Source: Caulobacteraceae bacterium
GTDB taxonomy: Bacteria > Pseudomonadota > Alphaproteobacteria > Caulobacterales > Caulobacteraceae
Length of the DNA stretch: 64,000 bases
Assembly (NCBI GenBank): GCA_947475465.1
Contig: CANJLK010000006.1
Span: 1-64,000, forward strand
Reading direction: 5' to 3'
Shown: positions 1-10,219 of the stretch, piece after piece
How positions within the stretch are numbered: position 1 is the first letter of the stretch
Layout of the letters: every line of letters begins with the position of its first letter
Translations under genes and position numbers: made by a program
The notes under the pieces: generated by a model
The model's database searches: none
The model's input: only the letters and a program-made list of their open reading frames with translations
What the model was told of the DNA's origin: nothing

Positions 1-702
1 CGCCTCGCCGGTGCCCATCATCGCCTTGCCCATCTCGGTCATGACCGTGCGGACGTCGGCGAAGTCGAGGTTGATCAGGCCGGGCAGAACCATCAGGTCG
101 GTGATCGAGCGCACGCCCGAGTGCAGCACCTGGTCGGCCATGCCGAAGGCTTCGGCGAAAGTCGTCCGCTCGTTGGCGACGCGGAACAGGTTCTGGTTGG
201 GGATGACGATCAGGGTGTCGACGTAGCGCTGCAGCTCACCAATGCCGGCGTCGGCCAGGCGCATGCGGTGGCGTCCCTCGAAATGGAAGGGCTTGGTGAC
301 CACGCCCACCGTCAGGATGCCGCGCTCGCGGGCGCACTTGGCGATGATCGGGGCGGCCCCGGTGCCGGTGCCGCCGCCCATGCCGGCGGTGATGAACACC
401 ATGTGGGCGCCGTCGAGGTGCTCGCCGATCTCGGGGATGCTTTCCTCCGCGGCGCTCATGCCGATCTCGGGGTGCGCGCCGGCGCCAAGCCCTTGCGTCG
501 CCAGGACGCCGAGTTGCACGCGGCGGTCGGTCTTGGCGAAGGCCAGCTGCTGGGCGTCGGTGTTGGCGACGACGAATTCGACGCCTTCCAACCCTGCCTC
601 GATCATGTTGTTGACCGCATTGCCGCCGGCGCCGCCGACGCCGAACACCACGATCCGCGGCTTCAATTCTGTAGCGCGCGGCGCTGAAAGAGCGATTGTC
701 AT
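1..702 (-). CDS. ftsZ: Cell division protein FtsZ (N-terminal part; truncated by window start)
   Basis: Reverse strand from ATG at 702 reads [40 protein letters not shown]...[11 protein letters not shown], the tubulin/FtsZ GTP-binding signature; open to window edge, so absent from the ORF track. Confidence 0.97.
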   Translation of the reverse strand, partial: MTIALSAPRATELKPRIVVFGVGGAGGNAVNNMIEAGLEGVEFVVANTDAQQLAFAKTDRRVQLGVLATQGLGAGAHPEIGMSAAEESIPEIGEHLDGAHMVFITAGMGGGTGTGAAPIIAKCARERGILTVGVVTKPFHFEGRHRMRLADAGIGELQRYVDTLIVIPNQNLFRVANERTTFAEAFGMADQVLHSGVRSITDLMVLPGLINLDFADVRTVMTEMGKAMMGTGEA

Positions 703-794
703 GGGACCCCTGCGTCCTTCCGAATTTGCCGGGAGCCTTAAGCGAACCTTTCCGCCCACGGCTCCTCGTAAGGATGCGTTAAGTACACGCCGAC

Positions 795-920
795 ATCCTT
801 AAGCGAGTGTTAAGCGCATAGCGTGAGTCGCGAGTCGGTCCAGCGCTGCCACAGCCGAAAAATCCCCTTGCATCACAAAGCGTAAGACGAATCACCCGCG
901 CCCCGCGGCGCCGTGACTCA
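795..920. promoter_or_regulatory. Putative ftsZ cell-cycle control region: CtrA box TTAA-N7-TTAA (799-813) and four GANTC sites (825-829, 832-836, 889-893, 915-919)
   Basis: Direct motif reading: TTAAGCGAGTGTTAA; GAGTC, GAGTC, GAATC, GACTC in the ftsZ-ftsA intergenic region. Confidence 0.6.
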
Positions 921-968
921 GCTGTGGACGACTGAGCGATTTACTAGGGCTAAGCCTGCGGTCGCGAA

Positions 969-2342
969 CTACAGGTTGTCGCGCAGCCAGCTGGCGGCCT
1001 TGGCGACCGGATTGGCGCGGGGGTCGAGCGGCTCGCGGCGGAGCTTGGCCGAGGCAAGCGCCTTGGATGACACCGCCTCGCGCGGGCCGAAGGCGGCGCG
1101 GTGCAGAATGCCGGCGGCGGCGGTGAAGGCCGGGCCCGAAGCGGCGTCGGCCAGGTGCGGCACGCGGCGCGGGCGGCCCAGGCGCACCGGGCGGTCGAAC
1201 ACCCGGACGGCCACTTCGCGGACGCCGGCCAGCTGGCTCGCGCCGCCGGTCAGAACCAGACCCGCGCCGGCCTCGACGGGCGCGCCCGAGGCCTTCAACC
1301 GGTCGCGGAGCAATTCGAGGGTCTCCTCGACGCGCGGGGCGATAATCCCCTTGAGCAGGGAGCGCGGCGCGATGACCGGGCCCGCGCCCGGGTCGTCGCC
1401 ACGAGGGGGCGCCTCGATCATCTCGCGGTCCTCGTTGGCCGAGGCGATGGCCGAGCCGTGCAGGGTCTTGATCCGTTCGGCGCCGACGATGGAGGTCGAC
1501 AGGCCGCGGGCGATGTCCTGGGTCACATGCTGGCCGCCGACCGGCACGGTCTCGACGTGGACCAGGGAGCCGCCGGTGAAGACCGCCGCCGAGGTGGAGC
1601 CACCGCCCATGTCGATGCAGACGGCGCCCAGATCCATCTCGTCCTCTTCAAGCGCCGCCAGGGCCGAGACGAAGGGGGCGGCGACCACGCCGTCGAACTG
1701 CAGGTGGGCGCGCTCGACGCAGGCGCCGAGCGTCTGGAACACGGCCTCCGACACCGAGACGACGAGCAGTTCGACGCCGAGGATGCGGCCGAACATGGCG
1801 CGCGGATCGCGCACCCCGCCCTGCCCGTCCACGGACCAGGCGATGGGCAGGATGTGGGCGGCTCTACGGCCGGGCAGCTTGATCTGGGCCAGCGCATGGC
1901 TGATCGCGCGCACGAGGTCGTTGTCGGAGATCGGGCGCGCGCCGATGGAGACCCGGCCGGCCACGCGGTTGGAGGTCAGCGCCCCGCCGGCGGTGGCGAC
2001 GGTGACGTGCTGGACATTGACGCCGGCGACGTTCTCGGCCCGCTCGACGGCCTGGGCGATGGCCTCGGAGGCCTCGTCGAGATTGACGATCGCGCCGCCC
2101 TTGATGCCGCGGGACTGGACATAGCCGACGCCGGCGGTGGTCAGGGTGCGGTCCCCGCGCCGAACGCCGTCGGGCTTCATGATGAAACAGGTGACCTTGG
2201 AGGCGCCCAGATCGACGGCGGCGACGATCGGCGAGCGGGCCAGGGCGGCCTTCAGCCCGTCCTTGCCGGGCTTGCGCGCCTCGGCCTTGGGGTTCGCGGT
2301 CTTGGTTTCGGGCGCATCACCACGCATCGCCAGGTTCAACAT
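969..2342 (-). CDS. ftsA: Cell division protein FtsA
   Basis: ORF from MLNLAMRGD; 'IVAAVDLGASKVTCFIM' ATPase motif, 'VLTGGASQLAGV'; position between ftsQ and ftsZ. Confidence 0.96.
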   Translation of the reverse strand: MLNLAMRGDAPETKTANPKAEARKPGKDGLKAALARSPIVAAVDLGASKVTCFIMKPDGVRRGDRTLTTAGVGYVQSRGIKGGAIVNLDEASEAIAQAVERAENVAGVNVQHVTVATAGGALTSNRVAGRVSIGARPISDNDLVRAISHALAQIKLPGRRAAHILPIAWSVDGQGGVRDPRAMFGRILGVELLVVSVSEAVFQTLGACVERAHLQFDGVVAAPFVSALAALEEDEMDLGAVCIDMGGGSTSAAVFTGGSLVHVETVPVGGQHVTQDIARGLSTSIVGAERIKTLHGSAIASANEDREMIEAPPRGDDPGAGPVIAPRSLLKGIIAPRVEETLELLRDRLKASGAPVEAGAGLVLTGGASQLAGVREVAVRVFDRPVRLGRPRRVPHLADAASGPAFTAAAGILHRAAFGPREAVSSKALASAKLRREPLDPRANPVAKAASWLRDNL

Positions 2343-2361
2343 CGTCAACTCTTCCGTCTTC

Positions 2362-3252
2362 TCAGGCGCCGGCCGGCAGGGACTGGCCGGGCGTGGGGGT
2401 CGCGCGCGGCCTGACGGCCACAATGTCGGGATTGCGCAGGTCGATCCGCTCGAAGCCGAGCTCCAGGATGCGCGAGCGTTCGTTGAGGTGCTCCAGCGCC
2501 ATCAGCGCCTGTTCCTCGCCCTGGGCGGGAAGCTGGATCAGCGAGCCGTCCTTCATGCGCAGGTCCCAGCGGCGGTCATCGACGCGGACGAGCGCGTCCA
2601 TGTGCTCCATGAGCTTGGGACGCTGGGCCAGGATCGGCAGGATCTTCGGCGCCTGCGCGGCGCCGCCGACGCCCACCACCAGAGGCAGGGCCGCGAAGCG
2701 CGCCGGATCGGCCTCCGGGATCGTCTGGCCATGGTCGTCGATGACGACGCTCTTGCCGGCGTGCTGCCACACCGCCATCTGCCGCCGCTCGGTCACGGCG
2801 ACGACCAGGGTGTCGGGCAGCAGGCGCACCACGCGCGCCTCCTTTACCCAGCCCACCGTCTGGACCCGCTTGCGCAGGGTCTCGAGGTTCAGGCCCAGGA
2901 GCGGTTGACCGACCTGGACGCCCGCGGCCCGGATGATGTCGGCCTTGGCCATGGGCGAGGCGCCCTCGACGCTGACGGTGGCCAGGCGGAAGCCGGCGTC
3001 GCCGAACTTGCCGTCGATGGCGCCGGCAGCCGCGTCGGCCAGGCGCTGGCCGCGATGGCCCGTGGCGAGCGTGACGCCCATGACGCCGATCAGAACAACG
3101 CCGGCCCCGGCCAGGATCCAGCGGGTCGAGAGGCCGCCGGGACCGCGCGCGGACGCCGGCCGCGCCGCAGCGGGGCGCTTAGCTTGAGGCGCCTTGACCG
3201 GAGGTTTCGCCTTTGCGCGCGATCCCCCCCGCACCGCCGCGGGCATAAGCAT
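2362..3252 (-). CDS. ftsQ: Cell division protein FtsQ (POTRA domain)
   Basis: Single N-terminal TM followed by '[54 protein letters not shown]'; dcw context. Confidence 0.95.
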   Translation of the reverse strand: MLMPAAVRGGSRAKAKPPVKAPQAKRPAAARPASARGPGGLSTRWILAGAGVVLIGVMGVTLATGHRGQRLADAAAGAIDGKFGDAGFRLATVSVEGASPMAKADIIRAAGVQVGQPLLGLNLETLRKRVQTVGWVKEARVVRLLPDTLVVAVTERRQMAVWQHAGKSVVIDDHGQTIPEADPARFAALPLVVGVGGAAQAPKILPILAQRPKLMEHMDALVRVDDRRWDLRMKDGSLIQLPAQGEEQALMALEHLNERSRILELGFERIDLRNPDIVAVRPRATPTPGQSLPAGA

Positions 3253-4159
3253 CCTCCGTGATCCAAAGCACCAGTTGGTCGAAATCCACGCCCTGCTGCG
3301 CCGCCTGCTCGGGAACGAGCGAGGTTGGCGTCATGCCGGGCTGTGTATTGACCTCCAGTAGGACCAAGACGTCGTTAATATCGTCATAACGCAGGTCGGA
3401 CCGGGTAACCCCTCGGCAACCAAGGGCGGCGTGCGCGAGCTCCGTCATTCGCATCGCCTTTTCAAAGACTTGGGGCGAAATATCGGCCGGGATCACGTGC
3501 CTGGATCCGCCCTCGCCGTACTTCGCCTCGTAATCGTAGAATTCGGTGGACGAAATAATGTCGGTCACGGTCATGGCCTTGCCGTCCATGACGCCGCAGG
3601 CGAGCTCCTTTCCGCGGATATAGGGCTCGATCATCACCTCCTCGCCGAAGGTCCAGGTGGGCGCGACCAGTTCCTGCGGCGGGCGATTCGCGCCGTCGTG
3701 GACGATGAACACCCCGACCGAGGAACCTTCCGAATTGGGCTTCACCACATAAGGCGGCGCCATGACGTGGTCGGCGGCCGCCTCGAAGCGGTTGAAGAGG
3801 CCGCCGCCCGGCACGGTGACCCCGGCCGCGGCCAGCACGGCCTTGGCCTTGGCCTTGTCCATGGCCAGCGCCGAGGCGAGGACGCCGGAGTGGGTGTAGG
3901 GGATCGCCAGGGTTTCCAGCACCCCCTGGACGCAGCCGTCCTCGCCCCACTCACCGTGCAGGGCGTTGAAACAGACGTCGGGCTTCAGACGCCCCAGCAC
4001 CTCAGCCAGATCGCGGCCGGCGTCGACACGGCTGACCTTGGCGCCCAGACGCTCCAGGGCGTCCGCGCATTCGCGCCCGGAGACCAGGCTGACTTCACGC
4101 TCGGAGGAGAGGCCGCCCAGCAGGACGGCGACGTGATGGCCCAAGAGTGGCTTGGTCAT
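3179..4159 (-). CDS. ddl: D-alanine--D-alanine ligase
   Basis: [28 protein letters not shown]...; '[11 protein letters not shown]', '[10 protein letters not shown]' ATP-grasp motifs. Confidence 0.97.
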   Translation of the reverse strand: MTKPLLGHHVAVLLGGLSSEREVSLVSGRECADALERLGAKVSRVDAGRDLAEVLGRLKPDVCFNALHGEWGEDGCVQGVLETLAIPYTHSGVLASALAMDKAKAKAVLAAAGVTVPGGGLFNRFEAAADHVMAPPYVVKPNSEGSSVGVFIVHDGANRPPQELVAPTWTFGEEVMIEPYIRGKELACGVMDGKAMTVTDIISSTEFYDYEAKYGEGGSRHVIPADISPQVFEKAMRMTELAHAALGCRGVTRSDLRYDDINDVLVLLEVNTQPGMTPTSLVPEQAAQQGVDFDQLVLWITEDAYARGGAGGIARKGETSGQGASS

Positions 4160-5526
4160 TTGGCGGGGGCTCCCAGGGCGTGGAAATCGATGTCGCTGTT
4201 GGCCGTGGCGTAGATGAAGCTGGCCCAGACGGCGACGTTTTGCGCCAGCAAGGCCGGATCGATCTTGTCCAGCGTGTCGTCGGCGGAATGGTGGATGTCG
4301 AAATAGCGGCTGACGTCCTGGATGAAGTCCACGACGGGCGCGCCGGCCTGCATCAGGGCGCGGGTGTCGGCGCCGCCGGAGCGGGCGGGCGCCGGATCGA
4401 TGACGATCCTGAACGGGGCGATCGCGTCCAGGAACGCCTGCATGGCCGGATGGCCGGCGCTGCCCCTGGGCAGGCGCAGGGTCCAGATGGAATCGGCGCC
4501 ATCGTCGCTCTCGCCGACCACGACCATGTCGCCCACCTCGGCCCGGTGCGCCGCGGCATAGGCCCGGCCGCTGCCGCCCTGTTCCTCGGAGCCCCACATG
4601 ACCACGCGGATGGTCCGCCTCGGCCTCTGCGCGCCCGCCAGCCGCGCCGCGGCCGTGGTGATCGCCACGCCGGCTGCGTCGTCGATGGCCCCCGTGCCAG
4701 GGTCCCAGGAATCCAGGTGACCGCCCACCACGATGACCTGATCGGGCGCCTCAGAACCGCGGATCTCGCCCACCACGTTCCAGGCGGGGGCGACGGGATT
4801 GACGCTGGAGGCCATGTCCAGTCGCACGGTCACCGGCTGGCCGCGCGCCGCCATCCGGTCGAGCAGCTCGGCGTCGGCGGTCGAGAGCGCGGCGGCCGGA
4901 ATACCCGCAGCGTCAGCCTCGCCGGCGTGCGGCAGACGGGTGTTTCCGGTCGAGAGGGAGCGGATCAGATAGCCGACGGCGCCACGTTTGGCGGCCTCTT
5001 TCGGACCCGCGCTGCGCATGCGCGTGACGGCGCTGTAGCCGGCGGAGTCGCGGGTGCGGGTCATCTTCTCAACGACCAAGGCGATCTTGCCGGTGAGCGC
5101 GCCGGGCGGCTCGGCAAGCAGTTCGGCGTAGGTGTGGAACAGCGCGATGGGCGCGGTCAGCCCGCCGGGCGGGGTCGGGCTGGAGTCGCCGAGGCCCAGG
5201 ATCTGCAGGGGCTGAGGATAGGGCGCGATGACCAGTGCCTGTTCAGCGCCCCGGCTCCAGGCCGCGGTGGTGAACGGCTCGGCGTGGACGTTCTCGAAGC
5301 CCAGGCTCTTCAGCTTGGCGAGGCCCCAGTCGCGGGCCCTTTCCATGGCCGGCGACCCGACGGTTCGCGGTCCGACCTCGGTGGTCAGGCTTTCGGCGAT
5401 GTCCCAGGCAATGGGGCTGGCCAGGGCGGCGTCGCGGACGGCGGCGAGTTTCGAAGGAAGGTCCTGAGCCATGGCCGGCGCCGCCGCGAGACTGGCGGCT
5501 GCCGCCGCGAACATGAGAAGACGCAT
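4156..5526 (-). CDS. M28 family metallopeptidase with signal peptide
   Basis: [21 protein letters not shown] signal; '[23 protein letters not shown]' and '[15 protein letters not shown]' zinc-site motifs of M28; 4-nt overlap with ddl. Confidence 0.88.
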   Translation of the reverse strand: MRLLMFAAAAASLAAAPAMAQDLPSKLAAVRDAALASPIAWDIAESLTTEVGPRTVGSPAMERARDWGLAKLKSLGFENVHAEPFTTAAWSRGAEQALVIAPYPQPLQILGLGDSSPTPPGGLTAPIALFHTYAELLAEPPGALTGKIALVVEKMTRTRDSAGYSAVTRMRSAGPKEAAKRGAVGYLIRSLSTGNTRLPHAGEADAAGIPAAALSTADAELLDRMAARGQPVTVRLDMASSVNPVAPAWNVVGEIRGSEAPDQVIVVGGHLDSWDPGTGAIDDAAGVAITTAAARLAGAQRPRRTIRVVMWGSEEQGGSGRAYAAAHRAEVGDMVVVGESDDGADSIWTLRLPRGSAGHPAMQAFLDAIAPFRIVIDPAPARSGGADTRALMQAGAPVVDFIQDVSRYFDIHHSADDTLDKIDPALLAQNVAVWASFIYATANSDIDFHALGAPAK

Positions 5527-5684
5527 GGCTTTCCGCGTGCTCCCGCCCGGGATTCCCGTCAAGGCGTGGGGGCGGCGTGGCAAGGGGCAAGGAAGATTGG
5601 GAACCACGGAAAACACGGAAAGCGACACGGAAGGATCGCGCGTCCCATCCACCGGCGCGTCCCTCACCTCCACCCCATACCGAT

Positions 5685-5715
5685 CGTCATCCCCCGGACA
5701 AGCCGGGGGATGACG
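5685..5715. repeat. Perfect 13-bp inverted repeat CGTCATCCCCCGG-ACAAG-CCGGGGGATGACG
   Basis: Both arms read directly; related arms at 24708 and 28067. Confidence 0.8.
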
Positions 5716-5732
5716 AACTTCATCAGGCGGCG

Positions 5733-6263
5733 TCAGGAGGAGTTGGGCGCATGCGCTTCTGAAGCCGCGAGGCCCATCGGCATGATCAGGATGTCGTCCT
5801 GCGGCCTTGCCAGCCCCAGCGCGATGCAGAGGCGGCGGATGTGGTCTTCGACCGGGCCCTCAGCGTAGCGGTCATGGAGGTCTTCCTCGTCCATGATGTC
5901 GCCGAGTAGGGATTCCAGGTCTTCGGCGGCTTCGCCTGAGGCCTCGTGCCAGATGAGCCGCTCGACGGCGGCGGCGATCTGGGCCTTGCGGCGTTCGACA
6001 GGCTCGCGGGCGCTCCGTTCGGCCCGGGCGAGATCGGCCGCGATCTCCAGCCTGGCGTCGCGCTCGAGTTTGGCTTCCAGCGCCATGGTCTGGCGGCCGG
6101 AGCGGGTGATGCGGTGGAAGGCCAGCGTCAGGTCGCGTTTGTCTTGGGCCGTTTCTGCAGTCAGAATTTCATCGTGAAGATGCTCGGCGATGCTCTCGGC
6201 CAGCTCCGCGAACCGCGCCAATCGGCGGGCGCGGGCTTCAGTGGTGTCCGCGAGCGTCTCCAT
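5733..6263 (-). CDS. Hypothetical protein (acidic/helical)
   Basis: Open frame METLADTTEARARRLARF...; no family recognised. Confidence 0.6.
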   Translation of the reverse strand: METLADTTEARARRLARFAELAESIAEHLHDEILTAETAQDKRDLTLAFHRITRSGRQTMALEAKLERDARLEIAADLARAERSAREPVERRKAQIAAAVERLIWHEASGEAAEDLESLLGDIMDEEDLHDRYAEGPVEDHIRRLCIALGLARPQDDILIMPMGLAASEAHAPNSS

Positions 6264-6410
6264 GAACAAAACAGGAACATACAACAAGCCCGCCGTCAAG
6301 ATTTTTCGCCCAGCGGCAGTCCGTCAAGCCGTCGGCTGAGGGTGGATTGCAGACATGACGACGCCCCCGATCCGAAGACCGGCGGCGCGATGCCGTCAAA
6401 GCCTTGAGAG

Positions 6411-7238
6411 TTAAGCTGGGACCGCCGGGCTGCGACGGCGCAGGGCCGCGCCGGCCAGGCCGAAGCCGGTCAACATCAGGGCCCAGGTCGCGGGTTCTGG
6501 AACGAGTGAGGAAGGCGGAGGATTGGGGTCTGACATTGGCCCGATGATGATGGTGTCGGGCGCAAGCGTCGCCCTCACCGTCTGCTCGACTTGGGTGTGG
6601 TAGTCATAGTGCTCGTAGAAGAACGATCCGAGCAAAGTGTCCCCGGCCACCGCATGGTAGGTGAACGGCGTGTCGAAATTGCCCGGCAGGGCCCCGGTGT
6701 GGTTCTGGATCTCCGATCCGTTGATCTCCGATGCGAAGCTATTCACATCGTTGAAGAAATATCCCGTGTTGGCGAAACTGTCGCTGGCGATGTTCCCGAA
6801 TGCATCCACGTCGCCGGCCAGACTCGCAAACAGCTCGCCGATCTCATTGCTGCGGACAAAGACCGAAATGGCGCCGATCTGGAAGGTGCTGCTGATCAGC
6901 GGCGTGGCGATGGGTCCGAAACTCGATCCGCCTCTGAGATCCTCCAGGTACGACAGACCGCTGAGGCTGATCAGCTCGCCGAGCGATGTGTCGAACAGGA
7001 ATGTCGAGGTGTAGTGCGCGCCCGCCAGATCGGTATTGGGGGAGCCGAACACGCCCGTGACGTCGAGGCCAGACGTGATTGTTCCACTGTAGGTGGCCTG
7101 GATGATCGCCGCCGGAGCCGGAGCAGACATCGCCAGGCTCATGGCCACGGCTATCGACAGGGCCGTGACGCCCTTGAAAATGATAGCCATGTCTTGGCGC
7201 CCCTGCGTGATCCGGGCGGATTGCGGACCACAGGCCAT
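6411..7238 (-). CDS. PEPxxWA-CTERM sorting domain protein
   Basis: Signal-like N-terminus (start may be internal, MAIIFKGV...); C-terminus VPEPATWALMLTGFGLAGAALRRRS. Confidence 0.85.
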   Translation of the reverse strand: MACGPQSARITQGRQDMAIIFKGVTALSIAVAMSLAMSAPAPAAIIQATYSGTITSGLDVTGVFGSPNTDLAGAHYTSTFLFDTSLGELISLSGLSYLEDLRGGSSFGPIATPLISSTFQIGAISVFVRSNEIGELFASLAGDVDAFGNIASDSFANTGYFFNDVNSFASEINGSEIQNHTGALPGNFDTPFTYHAVAGDTLLGSFFYEHYDYHTQVEQTVRATLAPDTIIIGPMSDPNPPPSSLVPEPATWALMLTGFGLAGAALRRRSPAVPA

Positions 7239-7303
7239 GGTTACGCGATTACGGCCGTCGGTAAACCTGATTCACCAACCGCGAGAAACGCCCTGCGTGC
7301 TGG

Positions 7304-8233
7304 TCAGAGCGCCTTGCCGATCCGCTTGATTTCCCAGTCCAGCTCTACGCCGAACTTCGCCTTCACGTCGGCTCTCACCGCCTCGCCGAGGCCTTCGAGG
7401 TCGGCGGCGGTGGCGTCGCCGGTGTTGATCAGGAAGTTGGAGTGCAGCGGCGAGAACATCGCCCCGCCGTCCGCCTTCCCGCTCGCGCTAAACGGCTTGC
7501 CGCGCCAGCCGGCCTCGTCGACCAGCTTCCAGGAGGACTGGCCGGGCGGGTTCTTGAAGGTCGAGCCGCCGGTCTTCTCGCGGATGGGCTGGGTGGTTTC
7601 GCGCCGGGCCGTAATCTCGGTCATCCGGGCGTCGATGGCGGCGGGATCGTCGGGCTGGCCCGTGAAGAGGGCGCCGGTGAAGATCAGGAACTCCGCGGCC
7701 GCCCGCGCTGACTTGCGGTAGCTGAAGCCGAGGTCGGCGTTGGAGAGGGTCACGCGCTCGCCAGAGCGGGTCACCGCGTAGGCCTCGACGAGGACGTCCT
7801 TGGTCTCCGCGCCGTAGCAGCCGGCGTTCATCGCCAGGGCGCCGCCCACCGAACCGGGCACGCCGCGATAGAATTCCAGGCCGGCGATCCCGGCCTTGGC
7901 GGCCTCTCGCGCAAGAATGGCGTCGGGGACCGCGGCGCCGGCATAGATCCGCCCCTGGCCGCGCGCCTCGACGGTGTTGAACCCACGTCCCAGGCGGATC
8001 ACCACGCCTTCCACCCCACCGTCACGGACCAGGGTATTGGAGCCGACGCCCAGGACATTCACCGGCACACTGGGATTGAGGCCCTTCAGGAACGCCGCCA
8101 GATCGGCTTCGTCCTCGGGCATGAAGACCAGCTCGGCCGGGCCGCCGACCCGAAACCAGGTCAGGGGCGCCAGGGGTTCGTCGCGCAGCAGCTTGCCGCG
8201 CACCGCCGGCAAGCTGTCTCGCCAGCCGCTCAT
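7304..8233 (-). CDS. murB: UDP-N-acetylmuramate dehydrogenase
   Basis: '[13 protein letters not shown]', '[13 protein letters not shown]', 'GGSTFKNP' MurB signatures. Confidence 0.97.
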   Translation of the reverse strand: MSGWRDSLPAVRGKLLRDEPLAPLTWFRVGGPAELVFMPEDEADLAAFLKGLNPSVPVNVLGVGSNTLVRDGGVEGVVIRLGRGFNTVEARGQGRIYAGAAVPDAILAREAAKAGIAGLEFYRGVPGSVGGALAMNAGCYGAETKDVLVEAYAVTRSGERVTLSNADLGFSYRKSARAAAEFLIFTGALFTGQPDDPAAIDARMTEITARRETTQPIREKTGGSTFKNPPGQSSWKLVDEAGWRGKPFSASGKADGGAMFSPLHSNFLINTGDATAADLEGLGEAVRADVKAKFGVELDWEIKRIGKAL

Positions 8234-9669
8234 TCGGCGGCGAGGCCCAGGGCTTCCAGTTCGCCCGGCAGGGCATAGGACCAGGCGGTGATGTCGCCTG
8301 CGCCCAGGAGGACCACCACGTCGCCCGATTGCGCTTCGGCGCGCACGATGCCGGCCAGCGCGGCGGGGCTGTCCAAGGTCAGGACGTGGCGGTGGCCGTA
8401 GCGGCGCAGGCCCTCGGCCAGGCCGTCGCGGTCCATGCCGGCCAAGGGGGCCTCGCCGGCCGCATAGACGTCGGCCACGATCACCACGTCGGCGTCGTTG
8501 AAGCAGCTGCAGAACTCGTCGAACAGGTCGGCTAATCGTGAATAGCGATGCGGCTGGACCACCGCGATCACCCGGCCGCCGGTCACCGCGCGGGCGGCCT
8601 TCAGCACGGAGGAGATCTCCACCGGATGGTGGCCGTAGTCGTCGATGATGCGCACCCCGCCAGCCACGCCGGTGGTGGTGAAGCGCCGCCGTACGCCGCC
8701 GAAGCCGGTCAGGCCTTTGCGGATATCCTCGGCGCTGACGCCAAGCTCGCGGGCCACGGCGATGGCGGCCAGCGCATTGAGCGCATTGTGACGGCCGGCC
8801 ATGGGCAGGTGCAGATCGTCATAGCGGATCGCCTCGCCCGCCCCTTCCCCCGGGGTGTGCGGGCGGATCACTACGTCGAAGCGGCAGCCGTCGGGGCCCA
8901 TCTTCAGGTTTTCGGCGCGGACCTCGGCCTGGGGATTGAAGCCGTAGGCCACCAGGCGGCGGTTCTCGACCCGCGCGGCCATGGCCTGGACCTCGGGATG
9001 GTCGGTACAGACGGCGGCGAAGCCGTAGAAGGGGATGTTCTCCACGAAGTCGCGGAACGCCTTCTTGACCGCCTCGAACTCGCCGTAGTGATCCAGGTGC
9101 TCGGGATCGATGTTGGTGACGATGGCCACCGTCGAGCGCAGCTTCAGGAAGGTGCCGTCGCTTTCGTCGGCCTCGACGACAATCCAGTCGCCCTCCCCCA
9201 CCTTGGCGTTGGTGCCGTAGGCGTTGATGATCCCGCCGTTGACGACCGTGGGGTCCAGGCCGCCGGCGTCCAGCAGGGCCGCGACCATGGAGGTGGTGGT
9301 GGTCTTGCCGTGCGTGCCGCCCACGGCGACCGAGAACTGCAGCCGCATCAGTTCGGCCAGCATCTCGGCGCGTCGGACCAGCGGCAGGCGGCGCTCTCGG
9401 CCGGCCGCCATCTCCGGATTGTCGTGCTTGACCGCCGTGGAATAGACGATGGCGGAGGCGCCTTCGACATGGGTCGCGTCGTGGCCGATGAAGATCTTCG
9501 CGCCCAGCTTTTCCAGCCGCTCGGTATTGGCGCTGGCCTTGGCGTCGGACCCCTGAACCGTGTAGCCGATGCGCAGCATGATCTCGGCGATGCCGCTCAT
9601 GCCGATGCCGCCGATGCCGATGAAGTGCACGGGGCCAAGTTCGAAGGGCACGGGGCGGCGTCGGTTCAT
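8230..9669 (-). CDS. murC: UDP-N-acetylmuramate--L-alanine ligase
   Basis: '[18 protein letters not shown]', '[16 protein letters not shown]'; 4-nt overlap with murB. Confidence 0.97.
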   Translation of the reverse strand: MNRRRPVPFELGPVHFIGIGGIGMSGIAEIMLRIGYTVQGSDAKASANTERLEKLGAKIFIGHDATHVEGASAIVYSTAVKHDNPEMAAGRERRLPLVRRAEMLAELMRLQFSVAVGGTHGKTTTTSMVAALLDAGGLDPTVVNGGIINAYGTNAKVGEGDWIVVEADESDGTFLKLRSTVAIVTNIDPEHLDHYGEFEAVKKAFRDFVENIPFYGFAAVCTDHPEVQAMAARVENRRLVAYGFNPQAEVRAENLKMGPDGCRFDVVIRPHTPGEGAGEAIRYDDLHLPMAGRHNALNALAAIAVARELGVSAEDIRKGLTGFGGVRRRFTTTGVAGGVRIIDDYGHHPVEISSVLKAARAVTGGRVIAVVQPHRYSRLADLFDEFCSCFNDADVVIVADVYAAGEAPLAGMDRDGLAEGLRRYGHRHVLTLDSPAALAGIVRAEAQSGDVVVLLGAGDITAWSYALPGELEALGLAAE

Positions 9670-9814
9670 CCGCTAGGTGCTAGCGCTTTTCGCGGCGCGC
9701 CGGAATGGGAAAGCCGGAGGCTTCCGGGCGCTCAAAATAAAAATGTCGGGTCTGTGAGGAGCCGCACGTCCAATGATTGCGGGTATGGTGCCGCCTGCCC
9801 TTCGAGGAACCCTG

Positions 9815-10192
9815 ATGCGCTATCTGTTTCTGATCAAGTCCTGCAGCAAGGTGGCTCCGCCGCCCGCGCTGATGGAAGCCATGCACGCCTCGGCGATGCT
9901 CGAGGTGAAGGCGGGAAGAATGATCGCGGACGGCGGACTGATGCCTCAGGACGCCGGCTTCCAGATCGAGATCGCCGGCAAGAAGATGCGGACGATCGAC
10001 GGGCCCTTCACCGAGACCAAGGAAGTGATCGGCGGCTTCGCGATCTTCGAACTGCCTGACGACGACGCGGCGCGGGCCAGCGCGAAGGACTTCATGGACC
10101 TGCATCTCAAGCACATGCCGGACTGGGATGGGGTCTGCGAGATGCGGCAGATCGCCGGGTCCATGGTGGAGATGATCCGCGCCGGCGGCTGA
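9815..10192 (+). CDS. YCII-related (DGPF) domain protein
   Basis: MRYLFLIKSCSKVAPPP...'TIDGPFTETKEVIGGFAIFE' DGPF signature. Confidence 0.85.
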   Translation: MRYLFLIKSCSKVAPPPALMEAMHASAMLEVKAGRMIADGGLMPQDAGFQIEIAGKKMRTIDGPFTETKEVIGGFAIFELPDDDAARASAKDFMDLHLKHMPDWDGVCEMRQIAGSMVEMIRAGG

Positions 10193-10219
10193 TCGCCCAG
10201 TCGGAGAAGGCGTCGCGCC

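Noticed and set aside
8548-10059. 503-aa plus-strand ORF
   Set aside because: Antisense of murC running out of frame through the YCII gene.
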